A DNA stretch of 64,000 nucleotides from assembly GCA_017634975.1 (NCBI GenBank), contig JAGBMJ010000025.1:1-64000 (forward strand), given 5' to 3'. Numbering within the stretch: position 1 is the stretch's first letter; every line of letters starts with the position of its first letter. Source of the DNA: Lachnospiraceae bacterium (GTDB taxonomy: Bacteria > Bacillota > Clostridia > Lachnospirales > Lachnospiraceae). Both the position numbers and the translations under genes were made by a program. Positions 1 through 8,445 of the stretch are shown one piece after another. Below the pieces are notes generated by a model. It was not told the DNA's origin, did no database searches, and was given only the letters and a program-made list of their open reading frames with translations.

Positions 1-146
1 GTTCTACTTCGTATACTCAAAAACCTCTATTCTCGTACCAGATGCATAGAGATATCCATAACACCGGCTCTTTTTAAGAGGTAACTGTTTGTGAAAATCC
101 CATAAAATAAGGGAAATAACACTTGACATTATAGGGAGGATCGGGC

Positions 147-464
147 TTGAAGTATAAAGTTGAAAGAACGGATACGGCCGATTCTCTGATACGTAAAATA
201 GTTCTTTTTATTGCGGAGAATTTTGGCAACGAAGTAGCGCTTGATAAATTGAATTATCTGGAAGAGTCTATCATGAGTCTGGAGGATGATCCGTATATCG
301 GAGCTGTTCCAAGGTATAATGTATTAAAACGACAAGGATATTTAGTGCTTATTTTGGAAAAAGATCTTGTCTTTTATAAAGTTGATGAGAAAAGGAAACT
401 TGTTACGGTTTATGCCGTAGTTGATCAAAGACAAGATTACTTAAGTATTATTCGAGGTTTGTGA
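147..464 (+). CDS. RelE/ParE-family toxin-like protein, apparently without its antitoxin
   Basis: A 105-residue protein with the size and pattern of RelE/ParE toxins: an N-terminal helical part, then PYIGAVP and a beta-rich end (YLVLILEKDLVFYKV, VTVYAVVDQRQDY) like the ribonuclease or gyrase-poison fold. The start is TTG at 147, seven bases after a strong AGGGAGG ribosome site at 133-139. Members usually follow or precede a small antitoxin gene. None is visible: the 146 bases upstream hold no convincing antitoxin reading frame, and the next gene is an unrelated ABC exporter. Base composition is AT-richer than the neighbours, which fits transfer. Toxic activity is inferred from family resemblance only. 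Confidence 0.7.
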   Translation: MKYKVERTDTADSLIRKIVLFIAENFGNEVALDKLNYLEESIMSLEDDPYIGAVPRYNVLKRQGYLVLILEKDLVFYKVDEKRKLVTVYAVVDQRQDYLSIIRGL

Positions 465-487
465 TCATTGGTTTGACAGTTTTTTAC

Positions 488-516
488 TAGACATTTTTGT
501 GCAAAATGGCTACAAT
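488..516 (+). promoter_or_regulatory. Sigma-A type promoter of the ABC exporter operon
   Basis: TAGACA at 488-493 and TACAAT at 511-516 are separated by exactly 17 bases, and lie about 50 bases before the ATG at 565. This is a pattern match only. Confidence 0.5.
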
Positions 517-564
517 ATACTGTATATTTTTATACGGTTAGTAAAAGAAACGGAGGTGCGCACA

Positions 565-2304
565 ATGCTGAAAAAGCTGCTGGCGCAGGTAAAGGAATAT
601 AAGACGGCGTCGATCCTGACGCCGATCTGTATGATCTTTGAAGTGATCTTTGAGGTGGCGATCCCGGTGCTGATGGGATCAATCGTAGATGACGGTATCG
701 TGAAGGGCGACATGAACCATATCGTCAAAATGGGGCTTTTGATGCTGGTGCTGGCACTGTGCGGCCTGGCCTCCGGTATCCTGGGTGGTGTGTTTGCGGC
801 AAAAGCATCCACCGGATTTGCCAAGAATCTGCGCAAGGCTATGTTCGATCATATCCAGACCTTTTCCTTTGCAAATATCGATAAATTTTCCACGGCGGGA
901 CTGGTTACCCGTCTGACCACGGATGTGACCAATCTGCAGAATGCCTACCAGATGATCCTGCGGATGTGCTTCCGTGCGCCGTTTTCCATGATCTTTGCCA
1001 TGATCGCGGCATTTCTGATCTCCCCGACCGTGGCAAGTGTTTATCTGGTCGCGGTGATCTTTCTGGCGCTCTGCCTGATCCTGATCGCCCGTTTTGCCAT
1101 GCGTTACTTCTCGGAGGTGTTTAAGCGCTATGATGAGCTGAATGCTTCCGTGCAGGAAAATGTGAATGCGATCCGCGTGGTCAAGGCGTATGTGCGTGAA
1201 GAACATGAGCAGAACAAGTTTGAAAAAGCGGTGGAGAATATCTACCGTATGTTTATCAAGGCGGAAAACATGGTGATCATCAATGCGCCGCTGATGCAGT
1301 TTACGGTGTATGCCTGCATCCTGTTGATCAGCTGGATCGGCGCGCACCTGATCCATTCCGGCAGTCTGGAGACCGGGCAGCTGATGAGTCTTTTGACCTA
1401 TTGTATGAATATCCTGATGAGCCTGATGATGCTGTCCATGATCTTTGTTATGGTGTCGCTGTCCAGTGCCAGCGCGGAGCGTGTCGTGGCGGTTCTGGAC
1501 GAAGAATCCGATATCACCAATCCGGAGAATGCGGTGAAGACGGTAAAGGACGGATCGATCGATTTTGAAAAGGTTGACTTTGCCTACCAGAAAGGAAACG
1601 GTGCGCCGGTGCTCAAGGACATCTCCCTGCATATCAACAGCGGTGAGACTATCGGTATCATCGGCGGTACGGGCAGTGCCAAGACCAGTCTGGTGAATCT
1701 GATCAGCCGCCTGTATGATGTGACGGACGGCAGTGTGAAAGTAGGCGGCAGGGATGTGCGGGAATACGATCTGGAAACGCTGCGTGATGAAGTGGCCGTC
1801 GTGCTGCAGAAGAACGTGATCTTTTCCGGAACGGTGATCGACAACCTGCGCTGGGGCAAGCCGGATGCCACGGAAGAAGAGTGCGTCCGGGCCTGCCGGA
1901 TGGCCTGCGCGGATGAATTTATCGAGAAGATGCCGGAGAAATACCATACGCGCATTGAGCAGGGCGGAACCAATGTGTCCGGCGGACAGAAGCAGAGATT
2001 GTGCATCGCGCGTGCGCTGATGAAAAAGCCCAAGATCCTGATCCTGGACGATTCCACCTCGGCGGTGGATACGGCAACGGATGCAAAGATCCGCAAGGCG
2101 TTCCGCGAGGAGATCCCGGGAACGACCAAACTGATCATCGCGCAGCGTGTGACTTCCGTGCAGGATGCCGACCGCATCATTGTTATGGAAGAAGGACGTG
2201 TGGATGGTTTCGGCACGCATGAAGAACTGCTGGCGAATAACGCGATCTATCGGGAAGTATACGAATCCCAGACGGGTGGCGGAGATTTTGACCAGCCGAA
2301 ATAG
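565..2304 (+). CDS. ABC exporter half-transporter with degenerate ATPase site
   Basis: A 579-residue fusion of a six-helix membrane domain (about residues 15-310) and an ATP-binding domain (about 340-570), the layout of drug and lipid exporters. ATG 565 follows CGGAGG. The nucleotide-binding motifs are altered: Walker A is GGTGSAKTS (Ala before Lys), Walker B ends ILDDST with Asp in place of the catalytic Glu, and the switch histidine is Gln in IAQRVTS. The signature NVSGGQ is intact. The next gene, 97 bases on, has the complementary pattern, so the two form a heterodimer like BmrC/BmrD or TM287/288, with one hydrolytic and one non-hydrolytic site. The substrate cannot be read from sequence. 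Confidence 0.93.
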   Translation: MLKKLLAQVKEYKTASILTPICMIFEVIFEVAIPVLMGSIVDDGIVKGDMNHIVKMGLLMLVLALCGLASGILGGVFAAKASTGFAKNLRKAMFDHIQTFSFANIDKFSTAGLVTRLTTDVTNLQNAYQMILRMCFRAPFSMIFAMIAAFLISPTVASVYLVAVIFLALCLILIARFAMRYFSEVFKRYDELNASVQENVNAIRVVKAYVREEHEQNKFEKAVENIYRMFIKAENMVIINAPLMQFTVYACILLISWIGAHLIHSGSLETGQLMSLLTYCMNILMSLMMLSMIFVMVSLSSASAERVVAVLDEESDITNPENAVKTVKDGSIDFEKVDFAYQKGNGAPVLKDISLHINSGETIGIIGGTGSAKTSLVNLISRLYDVTDGSVKVGGRDVREYDLETLRDEVAVVLQKNVIFSGTVIDNLRWGKPDATEEECVRACRMACADEFIEKMPEKYHTRIEQGGTNVSGGQKQRLCIARALMKKPKILILDDSTSAVDTATDAKIRKAFREEIPGTTKLIIAQRVTSVQDADRIIVMEEGRVDGFGTHEELLANNAIYREVYESQTGGGDFDQPK

Positions 2305-2401
2305 AGAACCATTCCGTTCTTAAGGAAGAGAAAACGGCTTCTTACCGGCAGTATCGGTGGAGGGAGCAGGTCCGGCAGCGGACAGATAAGGGAGCAGCAT
2401 T

Positions 2402-4366
2402 ATGGCAGAAGAAAAAGCAAAAGAGATCAAGATGGGGCCGGGGCGCGGACGCGCTATGGGACCCAAGCCGAAACTGGATCATCCGGAAAAGATTTTTGCA
2501 CGGGTGTTTTCCTATGCGGTCAAGGATTACGGTCTGCATCTGGCGGTCGTGGTCATCTGTATCTTCGTTTCGGTTTTTATGAATGTAAAGGGAACGATGT
2601 TCTTAAAGACATTGATCAATGATTATATTGAGCCGCTGATCGGACAGCCACAGCCGGATTACACGCCGCTTTTGCATGCGATCCTGGAGATGGCAGGCTA
2701 TTATGCGATTGGCATTCTGGCGACCTTTGTGCAGAGCAAGCTGATGATCTATGTGACGCAGGGGACCCTGAAAAACCTGCGTATCGAGCTGTTTTCCAAG
2801 ATGGAAAAACTGCCGATCCGCTATTTTGATACCCATGCGCACGGCGATATCATGTCCGTATATACCAACGATATCGATACGTTGCGCCAGATGATCAGCC
2901 AGAGCCTGCCGCAGCTTTTGAACTCGGCGATCACGATCGTAAGTGTTCTGGTGAGTATGATCATCTTAAGCCCGGCCCTGACGGCGACAACTATGGTGAT
3001 GGTCGTGGTGATGCTTTTTACCACCGGAAAGGTGGCGGGCGGCAGCAGCCGGTACTTCATCGAGCAGCAGCGGCAATTGGGACAGCTGAACGGTTTTATT
3101 GAAGAGATGATGGAAGGCCAGAAAGTCGTCAAGGTCTTTAATCACGAAGATGAAAATATGGAGCGTTTTGATGAACTGAATGAAAAGCTCTATGGCAGCG
3201 CAAACCGCGCGAATGCCTATGTCAATCTGCTGGGACCTCTGAATATGCAGATCGGTAATGTCAGCTATGTATTGTGTGCGGTGGTCGGCGGTATCCTGGC
3301 GCTTAAATATCATGCGCTGACCGTAGGCGATCTGGCGAGTTTCCTGACCTTTAACAAGAGCTTTAATATGCCGATCAACCAGGTGAGCCAGCAGTTCAAT
3401 GCGATCGTGATGGGCTTAGCCGGCGCAGACCGTATCTTTAAGATGCTGGACGAGGAACCGGAAGTGGATGAGGGATATGTCACGCTGGTCAATGCCAAGC
3501 GTGTGGACAGCGGCAGGACCGATGAGAGCGCCGTGGTTCCGGTGCAGGAGCAGGAACTGACCGAGAGCAAAGAGCGTACCGGTCTGTGGGCTTGGAAACA
3601 TTACCACAAGGCAGACGGCACCACGACCTACAAAGCGCTGGAAGGTGATGTGGTCTTTGACGGCGTGGATTTTGGCTATACCGATGAAAAGATCGTATTG
3701 CATGATGTGAAGCTGTTTGCAAAACCGGGGCAGAAGATCGCCTTTGTCGGCTCCACCGGTGCGGGCAAGACGACCATCACCAATCTGCTGAACCGTTTCT
3801 ATGACATACAGGACGGCAAGATCCGGTATGACGGCATCAATATCAACAAGATCAAAAAGGACGATCTGCGGCATTCTCTGGGGATCGTATTGCAGGAGAC
3901 CAATCTGTTCACCGGAACGGTGCGGGAGAACATCCGCTACGGACGACTGGATGCCACGGATGAGGAAGTGGAGGCAGCTGCAAAGCTGGCCAATGCGCAC
4001 GGTTTCATTACACGTCTGCCGGATGGCTATGATACACAACTGACCGGAAACGGCGGCTCCTTAAGCCAGGGACAGAGACAGCTGCTGGCCATTGCGCGCG
4101 CGGCGATCGCAGATCCGCCGGTACTGATCCTGGATGAGGCGACCAGTTCCATCGATACCCGTACCGAAAAACTGGTACAGGAGGGTATGGACCGTCTGAT
4201 GAGGGGACGCACCACGTTTGTGATCGCGCACCGGCTTTCTACCGTACGCAACTCCGACTGCATCATGGTACTGGAGCAGGGACGCATCATCGAGCGCGGA
4301 ACCCATGAGGAACTGTTGGCAGAGAAAGGCAAGTATTATAGTCTGTACACAGGTATGCAGGCGTAA
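2402..4366 (+). CDS. ABC exporter half-transporter, catalytic partner
   Basis: A 654-residue membrane plus ATP-binding half-transporter. It has a Gly/Arg/Lys-rich cytosolic start, six predicted helices up to about residue 350, then an ATPase domain with canonical Walker A GSTGAGKTT near 448, Walker B LILDEATSS near 574 and switch histidine IAHRLST near 609. Its signature is LSQGQ instead of LSGGQ, as in known asymmetric exporters. It should pair with the protein encoded at 565-2304: its Walker motifs and the partner's intact signature make the hydrolysing site. An unusual insert of about 65 residues (about 360-425) separates the membrane domain from the ATPase domain. Multidrug or lipid export is inferred. 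Confidence 0.93.
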   Translation: MAEEKAKEIKMGPGRGRAMGPKPKLDHPEKIFARVFSYAVKDYGLHLAVVVICIFVSVFMNVKGTMFLKTLINDYIEPLIGQPQPDYTPLLHAILEMAGYYAIGILATFVQSKLMIYVTQGTLKNLRIELFSKMEKLPIRYFDTHAHGDIMSVYTNDIDTLRQMISQSLPQLLNSAITIVSVLVSMIILSPALTATTMVMVVVMLFTTGKVAGGSSRYFIEQQRQLGQLNGFIEEMMEGQKVVKVFNHEDENMERFDELNEKLYGSANRANAYVNLLGPLNMQIGNVSYVLCAVVGGILALKYHALTVGDLASFLTFNKSFNMPINQVSQQFNAIVMGLAGADRIFKMLDEEPEVDEGYVTLVNAKRVDSGRTDESAVVPVQEQELTESKERTGLWAWKHYHKADGTTTYKALEGDVVFDGVDFGYTDEKIVLHDVKLFAKPGQKIAFVGSTGAGKTTITNLLNRFYDIQDGKIRYDGININKIKKDDLRHSLGIVLQETNLFTGTVRENIRYGRLDATDEEVEAAAKLANAHGFITRLPDGYDTQLTGNGGSLSQGQRQLLAIARAAIADPPVLILDEATSSIDTRTEKLVQEGMDRLMRGRTTFVIAHRLSTVRNSDCIMVLEQGRIIERGTHEELLAEKGKYYSLYTGMQA

Positions 4367-4419
4367 ATGTTCAGAATCGTTACAGGCATGCAATAAAAAA
4401 GATCGGGAGGGATCATAGA

Positions 4420-5364
4420 ATGAAAAATGTATTTATCGACGGCAGTGAAGGCACCACGGGACTGCGGATCTTTGAGCGGTTTCAGGTGCGGGATGATATC
4501 GAACTGTTAAAGATCGACAGTGACAAGCGCAAGGATCCGGACGAGATCAAAAAGTTTATCAATGCTTCGGATATCACCTTCCTTTGCCTGCCGGATGCGG
4601 CGGCAAGAGAAGCGGTGGCATTGTGTGACAATCCGGATACGGTGATCCTGGATACGTCCACGGCGCACCGGACGGAAGCCGGCTGGGCGTATGGTTTCCC
4701 GGAACTGTCCGCAGAACATCGTCAGGCGATCGCAAAGGGCAAGCGCATCGCGGTACCGGGCTGCTACGCCAGCGGATTCATCGGACTGGCATACCCGCTG
4801 GTAAAGGGCGGGATCCTGCCGAAGGATTATCCGGTGTCGATCTTTGCGGTATCCGGCTACAGCGGGGGCGGCAAGAAGCTGATCGTAGCCTATGAGGAAG
4901 AAGGCCGTGAGGCAAAGTTTGACGCAGCGAGAATGTATGCTTGGACACAGAGCCACAAGCATCTGAAGGAAATGAAGGCGATCACCGGCATTGACCGGGA
5001 GCCGTTGTTCTCGCCGATGACAACGAACTATCACAGCGGTATGATCGTGCAGCTGCCGCTCTTTACGGATCTGCTTTCCAAAAAGATGGGGCCGGAGGAG
5101 ATCCGGGAGTATTTGGCAGATTATTACAAGGATGAAAAGTTTATCAAAGTGATGCCGTTTGGTGCGGATGTGGAGGCCGGCGGGGCACTTTTCTCCGACG
5201 CATGTGCCGGCTGGGACGGTATGGAGATCTTCGTGACCGGCAATGCGGACCGCGTGATCGTAGCCAGCCGTTTTGACAACCTGGGTAAGGGGGCATCCGG
5301 CGCAGCCATCCAGTGTATGAACATCGTGCTGGGCTGCGATGAAGCGAAGGGACTGAGCCTGTAA
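4420..5364 (+). CDS. argC: N-acetyl-gamma-glutamyl-phosphate reductase
   Basis: The enzyme reduces N-acetyl-glutamyl-phosphate to the semialdehyde with NADPH, the third step of arginine synthesis in the cytosol. The 314-residue length fits the shorter ArgC type. The start has the nucleotide-binding segment FIDGSEGTTGLRIFER, and the catalytic cysteine lies in PGCYASGF near residue 114. ATG 4420 follows GGGAGGGATC. No other arginine gene is adjacent, so it appears to be a stand-alone gene following the ABC pair by 53 bases. A hairpin terminator follows at 5391. Identification is strong. Confidence 0.93.
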   Translation: MKNVFIDGSEGTTGLRIFERFQVRDDIELLKIDSDKRKDPDEIKKFINASDITFLCLPDAAAREAVALCDNPDTVILDTSTAHRTEAGWAYGFPELSAEHRQAIAKGKRIAVPGCYASGFIGLAYPLVKGGILPKDYPVSIFAVSGYSGGGKKLIVAYEEEGREAKFDAARMYAWTQSHKHLKEMKAITGIDREPLFSPMTTNYHSGMIVQLPLFTDLLSKKMGPEEIREYLADYYKDEKFIKVMPFGADVEAGGALFSDACAGWDGMEIFVTGNADRVIVASRFDNLGKGASGAAIQCMNIVLGCDEAKGLSL

Positions 5365-5390
5365 ATATTTTGAATCAAAGAAGATATAGG

Positions 5391-5425
5391 ATAACCGCCG
5401 CTCGGAAGAGGACGGTTATTTTTTC
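5391..5425 (+). terminator. Rho-independent terminator after argC
   Basis: ATAACCG at 5391-5397 pairs with CGGTTAT at 5413-5419, followed by a run of T with one C. It ends the argC transcript. Confidence 0.75.
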
Positions 5426-5515
5426 TTTATAGGAAATTGCTTCACAATTCCTTTAAAGCAAAAAGCCCCCGGGGGGGATGCGCGTTTCTTCAGGAGAATG
5501 CCATCATCCCGAAGC

Positions 5516-5544
5516 TTGAAGCAGATCTGTGATTTTGTTATAAT
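5516..5544 (+). promoter_or_regulatory. Sigma-A promoter of the AAA-ATPase-like gene
   Basis: TTGAAG at 5516-5521, a 17-base spacer and TATAAT at 5539-5544; the start codon is 27 bases downstream with the ribosome site AGGAGGG between. Confidence 0.7.
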
Positions 5545-5570
5545 ATAGGCACCCACAGGAGGGCTTTATC

Positions 5571-7148
5571 ATGGGAATCTATATAAATCCGGGATATGAA
5601 AACTTCAGAAGGACACTGGCTGCAGATATTTATGTTGACAAGACCATGATGCTGAACGTTCTGAACAGTTTTATAGATAAAGGAAATAATTATGTCTGCA
5701 TCTCGAGGCCCAGGCGTTTCGGAAAGACGATAGCGAGCGAAATGATATCTGCTTATTATTCGAAAGGCTGTGATTCTCATGATCTCTTTGCAACTCTTAA
5801 GATATCGGAGACGGAAGGGTATGAGGAGAAACGGAATAAGTTTAATGTGATAAAGATCGACTTAAATAGTGAGTATCAGAATTCCAGAAGTAAGGAAAGC
5901 TTTATTTCATCCATTGAGAAGAGAATAGCAGAAGAGATGCAAAAAGAATTTGCCGGATGCGATGTGGATACCGGCGATTCCCTGGCAAATAACATACTCA
6001 GAATTTATTCGACAATCGGCCAGACCTTTATCATACTGATCGACGAATACGATGTTTTGGTACGCGAACAGGTGCCGCAGCCGCTGTTTGATGAGTTCCT
6101 AAGCTTCTTAAACGGTCTGTTTAAGAGTGCTACGCTTCGCCCTGCAATCTCGCTCGCTTACCTTACAGGTATCCTTCCCGTCGTCAGGGATAAGATACAG
6201 TCGAAACTTAATAATTTCAGGGAGTATACAATACTGGATGCAAAGGAATTGACAGAGTTTGTAGGCTTTATACCCGAAGAAGTAAGAGCTCTTTGTGAAG
6301 AACGGGGGATGGATTATGATGAATGCCGCCGCTGGTATGATGGCTATTACCAGAACGGATATGAGATATATAATCCCGAATCGGTCGTTATGAGTATGCA
6401 TGACAGGAAGTATTCAAATTACTGGGGGAAAACATCGTCGTACCGGGTGATCAGTGACAGGCTGGAGGAAAACTTCAGAGGATCCAAGGATGCCGTGATA
6501 CGGATGCTCGCAGGTGAAGAGGTTCCGGTCAATGTATCCCAGTATCTGAATACAATGGATTGTTTTGCTACCCTTGATGATGCTCTTACCTATCTTATCC
6601 ATATCGGTTATCTTGCATATAATGAGGCGGAGGAGAGCTGTCGTATCCCGAATCTTGAGATCAGAAAAGAATGGGCGAATGCAGTAGCGGTTATGAGTGA
6701 TCAGGAGATCACAGACCGGATCATAAAAGCGTCAAAGGATCTTCTGAAGTCTACATTAGAGGGGAATGAAGATGCAGTCGCTAAGGCTCTGGATGAGAGT
6801 CATATTCATGTGACAAGTAATCGAAGTTATAATAACGAGGATGCTCTGCAGAGTGCGATATATCTGGCATATATCTATGCGCTGAATAAATATACGGTAA
6901 TAAAGGAGATGACGACCGGTAAAGGTTTTGCAGATGTTGTCTTTATTCCTTATGTACCGGATCTGCCGGCGATGATCATTGAGCTGAAACATAATAAATG
7001 CGCCGAAAGTGCTCTGGATCAGATAATGGAGAAGAAGTATTTTGATTCCTTAACGGGCTATAGGGGGGGCTTGCTTTTTGTGGGCGTAAACTATGACGAG
7101 AGGGAGAAGGTTCACGAATGCAGGATAGAGCGATTTACCAAGGAATAG
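5571..7148 (+). CDS. AAA-ATPase-like protein with C-terminal PD-(D/E)XK nuclease-like domain
   Basis: A 525-residue protein of the AAA-ATPase_like / PDDEXK_9 type (often labelled DUF1703), common and multi-copy in anaerobic Firmicutes and Bacteroidetes. Visible are a P-loop variant ISRPRRFGKT near residue 50, Walker B IILIDEYDVLV near 155, and a C-terminal nuclease core with ADVVF and IIELKHNK (about 455-485). ATG 5571 follows AGGAGGG. It has its own promoter and terminator and sits alone. Codon use is clearly more AT-rich than in neighbouring genes, consistent with recent transfer. The cellular role is not established; a selfish or defence function is only a guess. Confidence 0.88.
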   Translation: MGIYINPGYENFRRTLAADIYVDKTMMLNVLNSFIDKGNNYVCISRPRRFGKTIASEMISAYYSKGCDSHDLFATLKISETEGYEEKRNKFNVIKIDLNSEYQNSRSKESFISSIEKRIAEEMQKEFAGCDVDTGDSLANNILRIYSTIGQTFIILIDEYDVLVREQVPQPLFDEFLSFLNGLFKSATLRPAISLAYLTGILPVVRDKIQSKLNNFREYTILDAKELTEFVGFIPEEVRALCEERGMDYDECRRWYDGYYQNGYEIYNPESVVMSMHDRKYSNYWGKTSSYRVISDRLEENFRGSKDAVIRMLAGEEVPVNVSQYLNTMDCFATLDDALTYLIHIGYLAYNEAEESCRIPNLEIRKEWANAVAVMSDQEITDRIIKASKDLLKSTLEGNEDAVAKALDESHIHVTSNRSYNNEDALQSAIYLAYIYALNKYTVIKEMTTGKGFADVVFIPYVPDLPAMIIELKHNKCAESALDQIMEKKYFDSLTGYRGGLLFVGVNYDEREKVHECRIERFTKE

Positions 7149-7256
7149 ATAAACGGGCAAGGCTGTTCAAGGTATCGGATGAACGTATCTGTAAGCAGTG
7201 TGAAGTCAGAGAGAAATACAGAAATCCCGGAGCAGTAGAAGAGCCAGCCGGAGAAG

Positions 7257-7285
7257 CAGGAGGTGTGCCTCCTGTTTTTATTTTT
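7257..7285 (+). terminator. Terminator after the AAA-ATPase-like gene
   Basis: A perfect 7-bp stem CAGGAGG / CCTCCTG (7257-7263, 7268-7274) with loop TGTG is followed by a long T run. The T run also holds the last codons of the convergent transporter gene, so the two transcripts overlap at their 3' ends. Confidence 0.85.
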
Positions 7286-8231
7286 TTTCGGGGATCGTGC
7301 AGAGCAGGATGGCACCAAACATCACCACACATCCGGAAATCTCCCGGATCGAAAGAACTTCGTGCAGGATGAGCCATCCCGATAAGGTGCCGAAGACGCT
7401 CTCCAGACACATGATCAGGCTGGCAACCGTCGGGTTCACATGCTTCTGCCCGATGATCTGACAGGTATAGGCGATCCCGTTGGAAAAGATGCCGGCATAG
7501 AGGATGGAGGGCATGGCCTTCATCAGAGCAGCTTTGTCCGGATGCTCAAACAGGAGCATCCCTGCCGTGGCAAAGAGCGCTTCTGCAAAAAATTCACAGG
7601 CTGCCAGTTTCAGACCGTCCACGCGGGAGGAAAAATGATTGATGGTCATGATCTGGAAGCTGAACCCCAGGGCGCAGAGCAACAGGAAGAAGTCGCCGTA
7701 TGATATGGTGAATCCGTCTTTCATGCAGAGCAGATACAGACCGATGACACACAGAACTACGGAGATCCAGGTGCGTACTCCGGGTTTCTTTCCGCCGAAT
7801 AAGGCGAGAAGCGGTACGATCACCACATACATCGCAGTGATAAAACTCGCGTTTGCTGCGGTAGAGTATTGGATACCGTATTGCTGCAGGGCACTTGACG
7901 CGAATAAGAGAAATCCGCAGCAGACACCGGCGATCAGCAGGGGATGTCGGATCAGAAAACCGTTTTCTGCAGGTTTTGAGAGAGCCGCAGGATCCGGTTT
8001 TTCGGTATTATCTGTCGTGTCCGGGTTTTTCTTTTTTGCAAAAAAAGATCTGCTGAAGATAAACGGAAGCAAAAATACCGTTCCGATATAGCTCCGAACT
8101 GTCAGATAGGTAAAAGGTCCGACGTAATCTGCGCCGATAGACTGGGCCGCAAAGGTAGTCCCCCAGAAGAAGGCTGCCGCAAATAATGCCAGCGCATATT
8201 TCCATTTCCCGTTTTTTAACTTTGCACTCAT
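7278..8231 (-). CDS. EamA-family (drug/metabolite superfamily) membrane transporter
   Basis: A 317-residue polytopic protein with about ten membrane helices in two EamA repeats; the first repeat begins KYALALFAAAFFWGTTFAAQ and the second includes NPTVASLIMCLESVFGTLSGW, both classic for the family. Members export amino acids, nucleosides or other metabolites; the substrate here is unknown. A charged loop of about 35 residues splits the first repeat. No ribosome site precedes the ATG at 8231, and the predicted -10 box ends eight bases upstream, so it may be translated from a leaderless message. The gene is convergent with the AAA-ATPase-like gene. Confidence 0.9.
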   Translation of the reverse strand: MSAKLKNGKWKYALALFAAAFFWGTTFAAQSIGADYVGPFTYLTVRSYIGTVFLLPFIFSRSFFAKKKNPDTTDNTEKPDPAALSKPAENGFLIRHPLLIAGVCCGFLLFASSALQQYGIQYSTAANASFITAMYVVIVPLLALFGGKKPGVRTWISVVLCVIGLYLLCMKDGFTISYGDFFLLLCALGFSFQIMTINHFSSRVDGLKLAACEFFAEALFATAGMLLFEHPDKAALMKAMPSILYAGIFSNGIAYTCQIIGQKHVNPTVASLIMCLESVFGTLSGWLILHEVLSIREISGCVVMFGAILLCTIPEKK

Positions 8232-8239
8232 AGTAGCAT

Positions 8240-8268
8240 ATCATAGCGGTTTCACCCGAAAAAATCAA
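8240..8268 (-). promoter_or_regulatory. Promoter giving a nearly leaderless EamA transcript
   Basis: Reading the minus strand: TTGATT (8268-8263), 17-base spacer, TATGAT (8245-8240), then eight bases to the ATG. Transcription would begin at or one base before the start codon. Confidence 0.5.
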
Positions 8269-8336
8269 GCCATGGGGATGTGACACAGGCTACACAAGAT
8301 CAGAAACTCCTGATAAACGGTCAGATTCTTCCGAAA

Positions 8337-8407
8337 ATGCAACTTGTACATCACAAGATGCAACTTGTGCAGATTTTCATGCAGACGATTTTGCAGTCTG
8401 CTAAATT
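8337..8407 (+). promoter_or_regulatory. LytTR-type direct repeat and promoter of the hydrolase-LytTR-DUF3021 operon
   Basis: The 11-mer ATGCAACTTGT occurs at 8337-8347 and again at 8358-8368, a centre-to-centre distance of 21 bases (two helical turns), as expected for LytTR-domain regulators. An extended -10 (TG-C-TAAATT, 8399-8407) lies 30 bases after the second repeat, with no good -35 box, which fits an activator-dependent promoter. The operon encodes a LytTR protein, so autoregulation is likely. The link is inferred from spacing and context. Confidence 0.6.
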
Positions 8408-8445
8408 AGCCATATCGAAACAAGAAAAACGGAGGAATCAAAACT

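Noticed and set aside
1..84. Antitoxin gene end upstream of the toxin
   Set aside because: A frame runs to a stop at 82-84, but the 27 codons show no antitoxin-like pattern and sit 60 bases from the toxin start.
679..2220. Long minus-strand open frame opposite the first ABC gene (513 codons)
   Set aside because: It is the antisense shadow of a well-conserved gene, rich in His, Arg and Gln, with no ribosome site or family resemblance.
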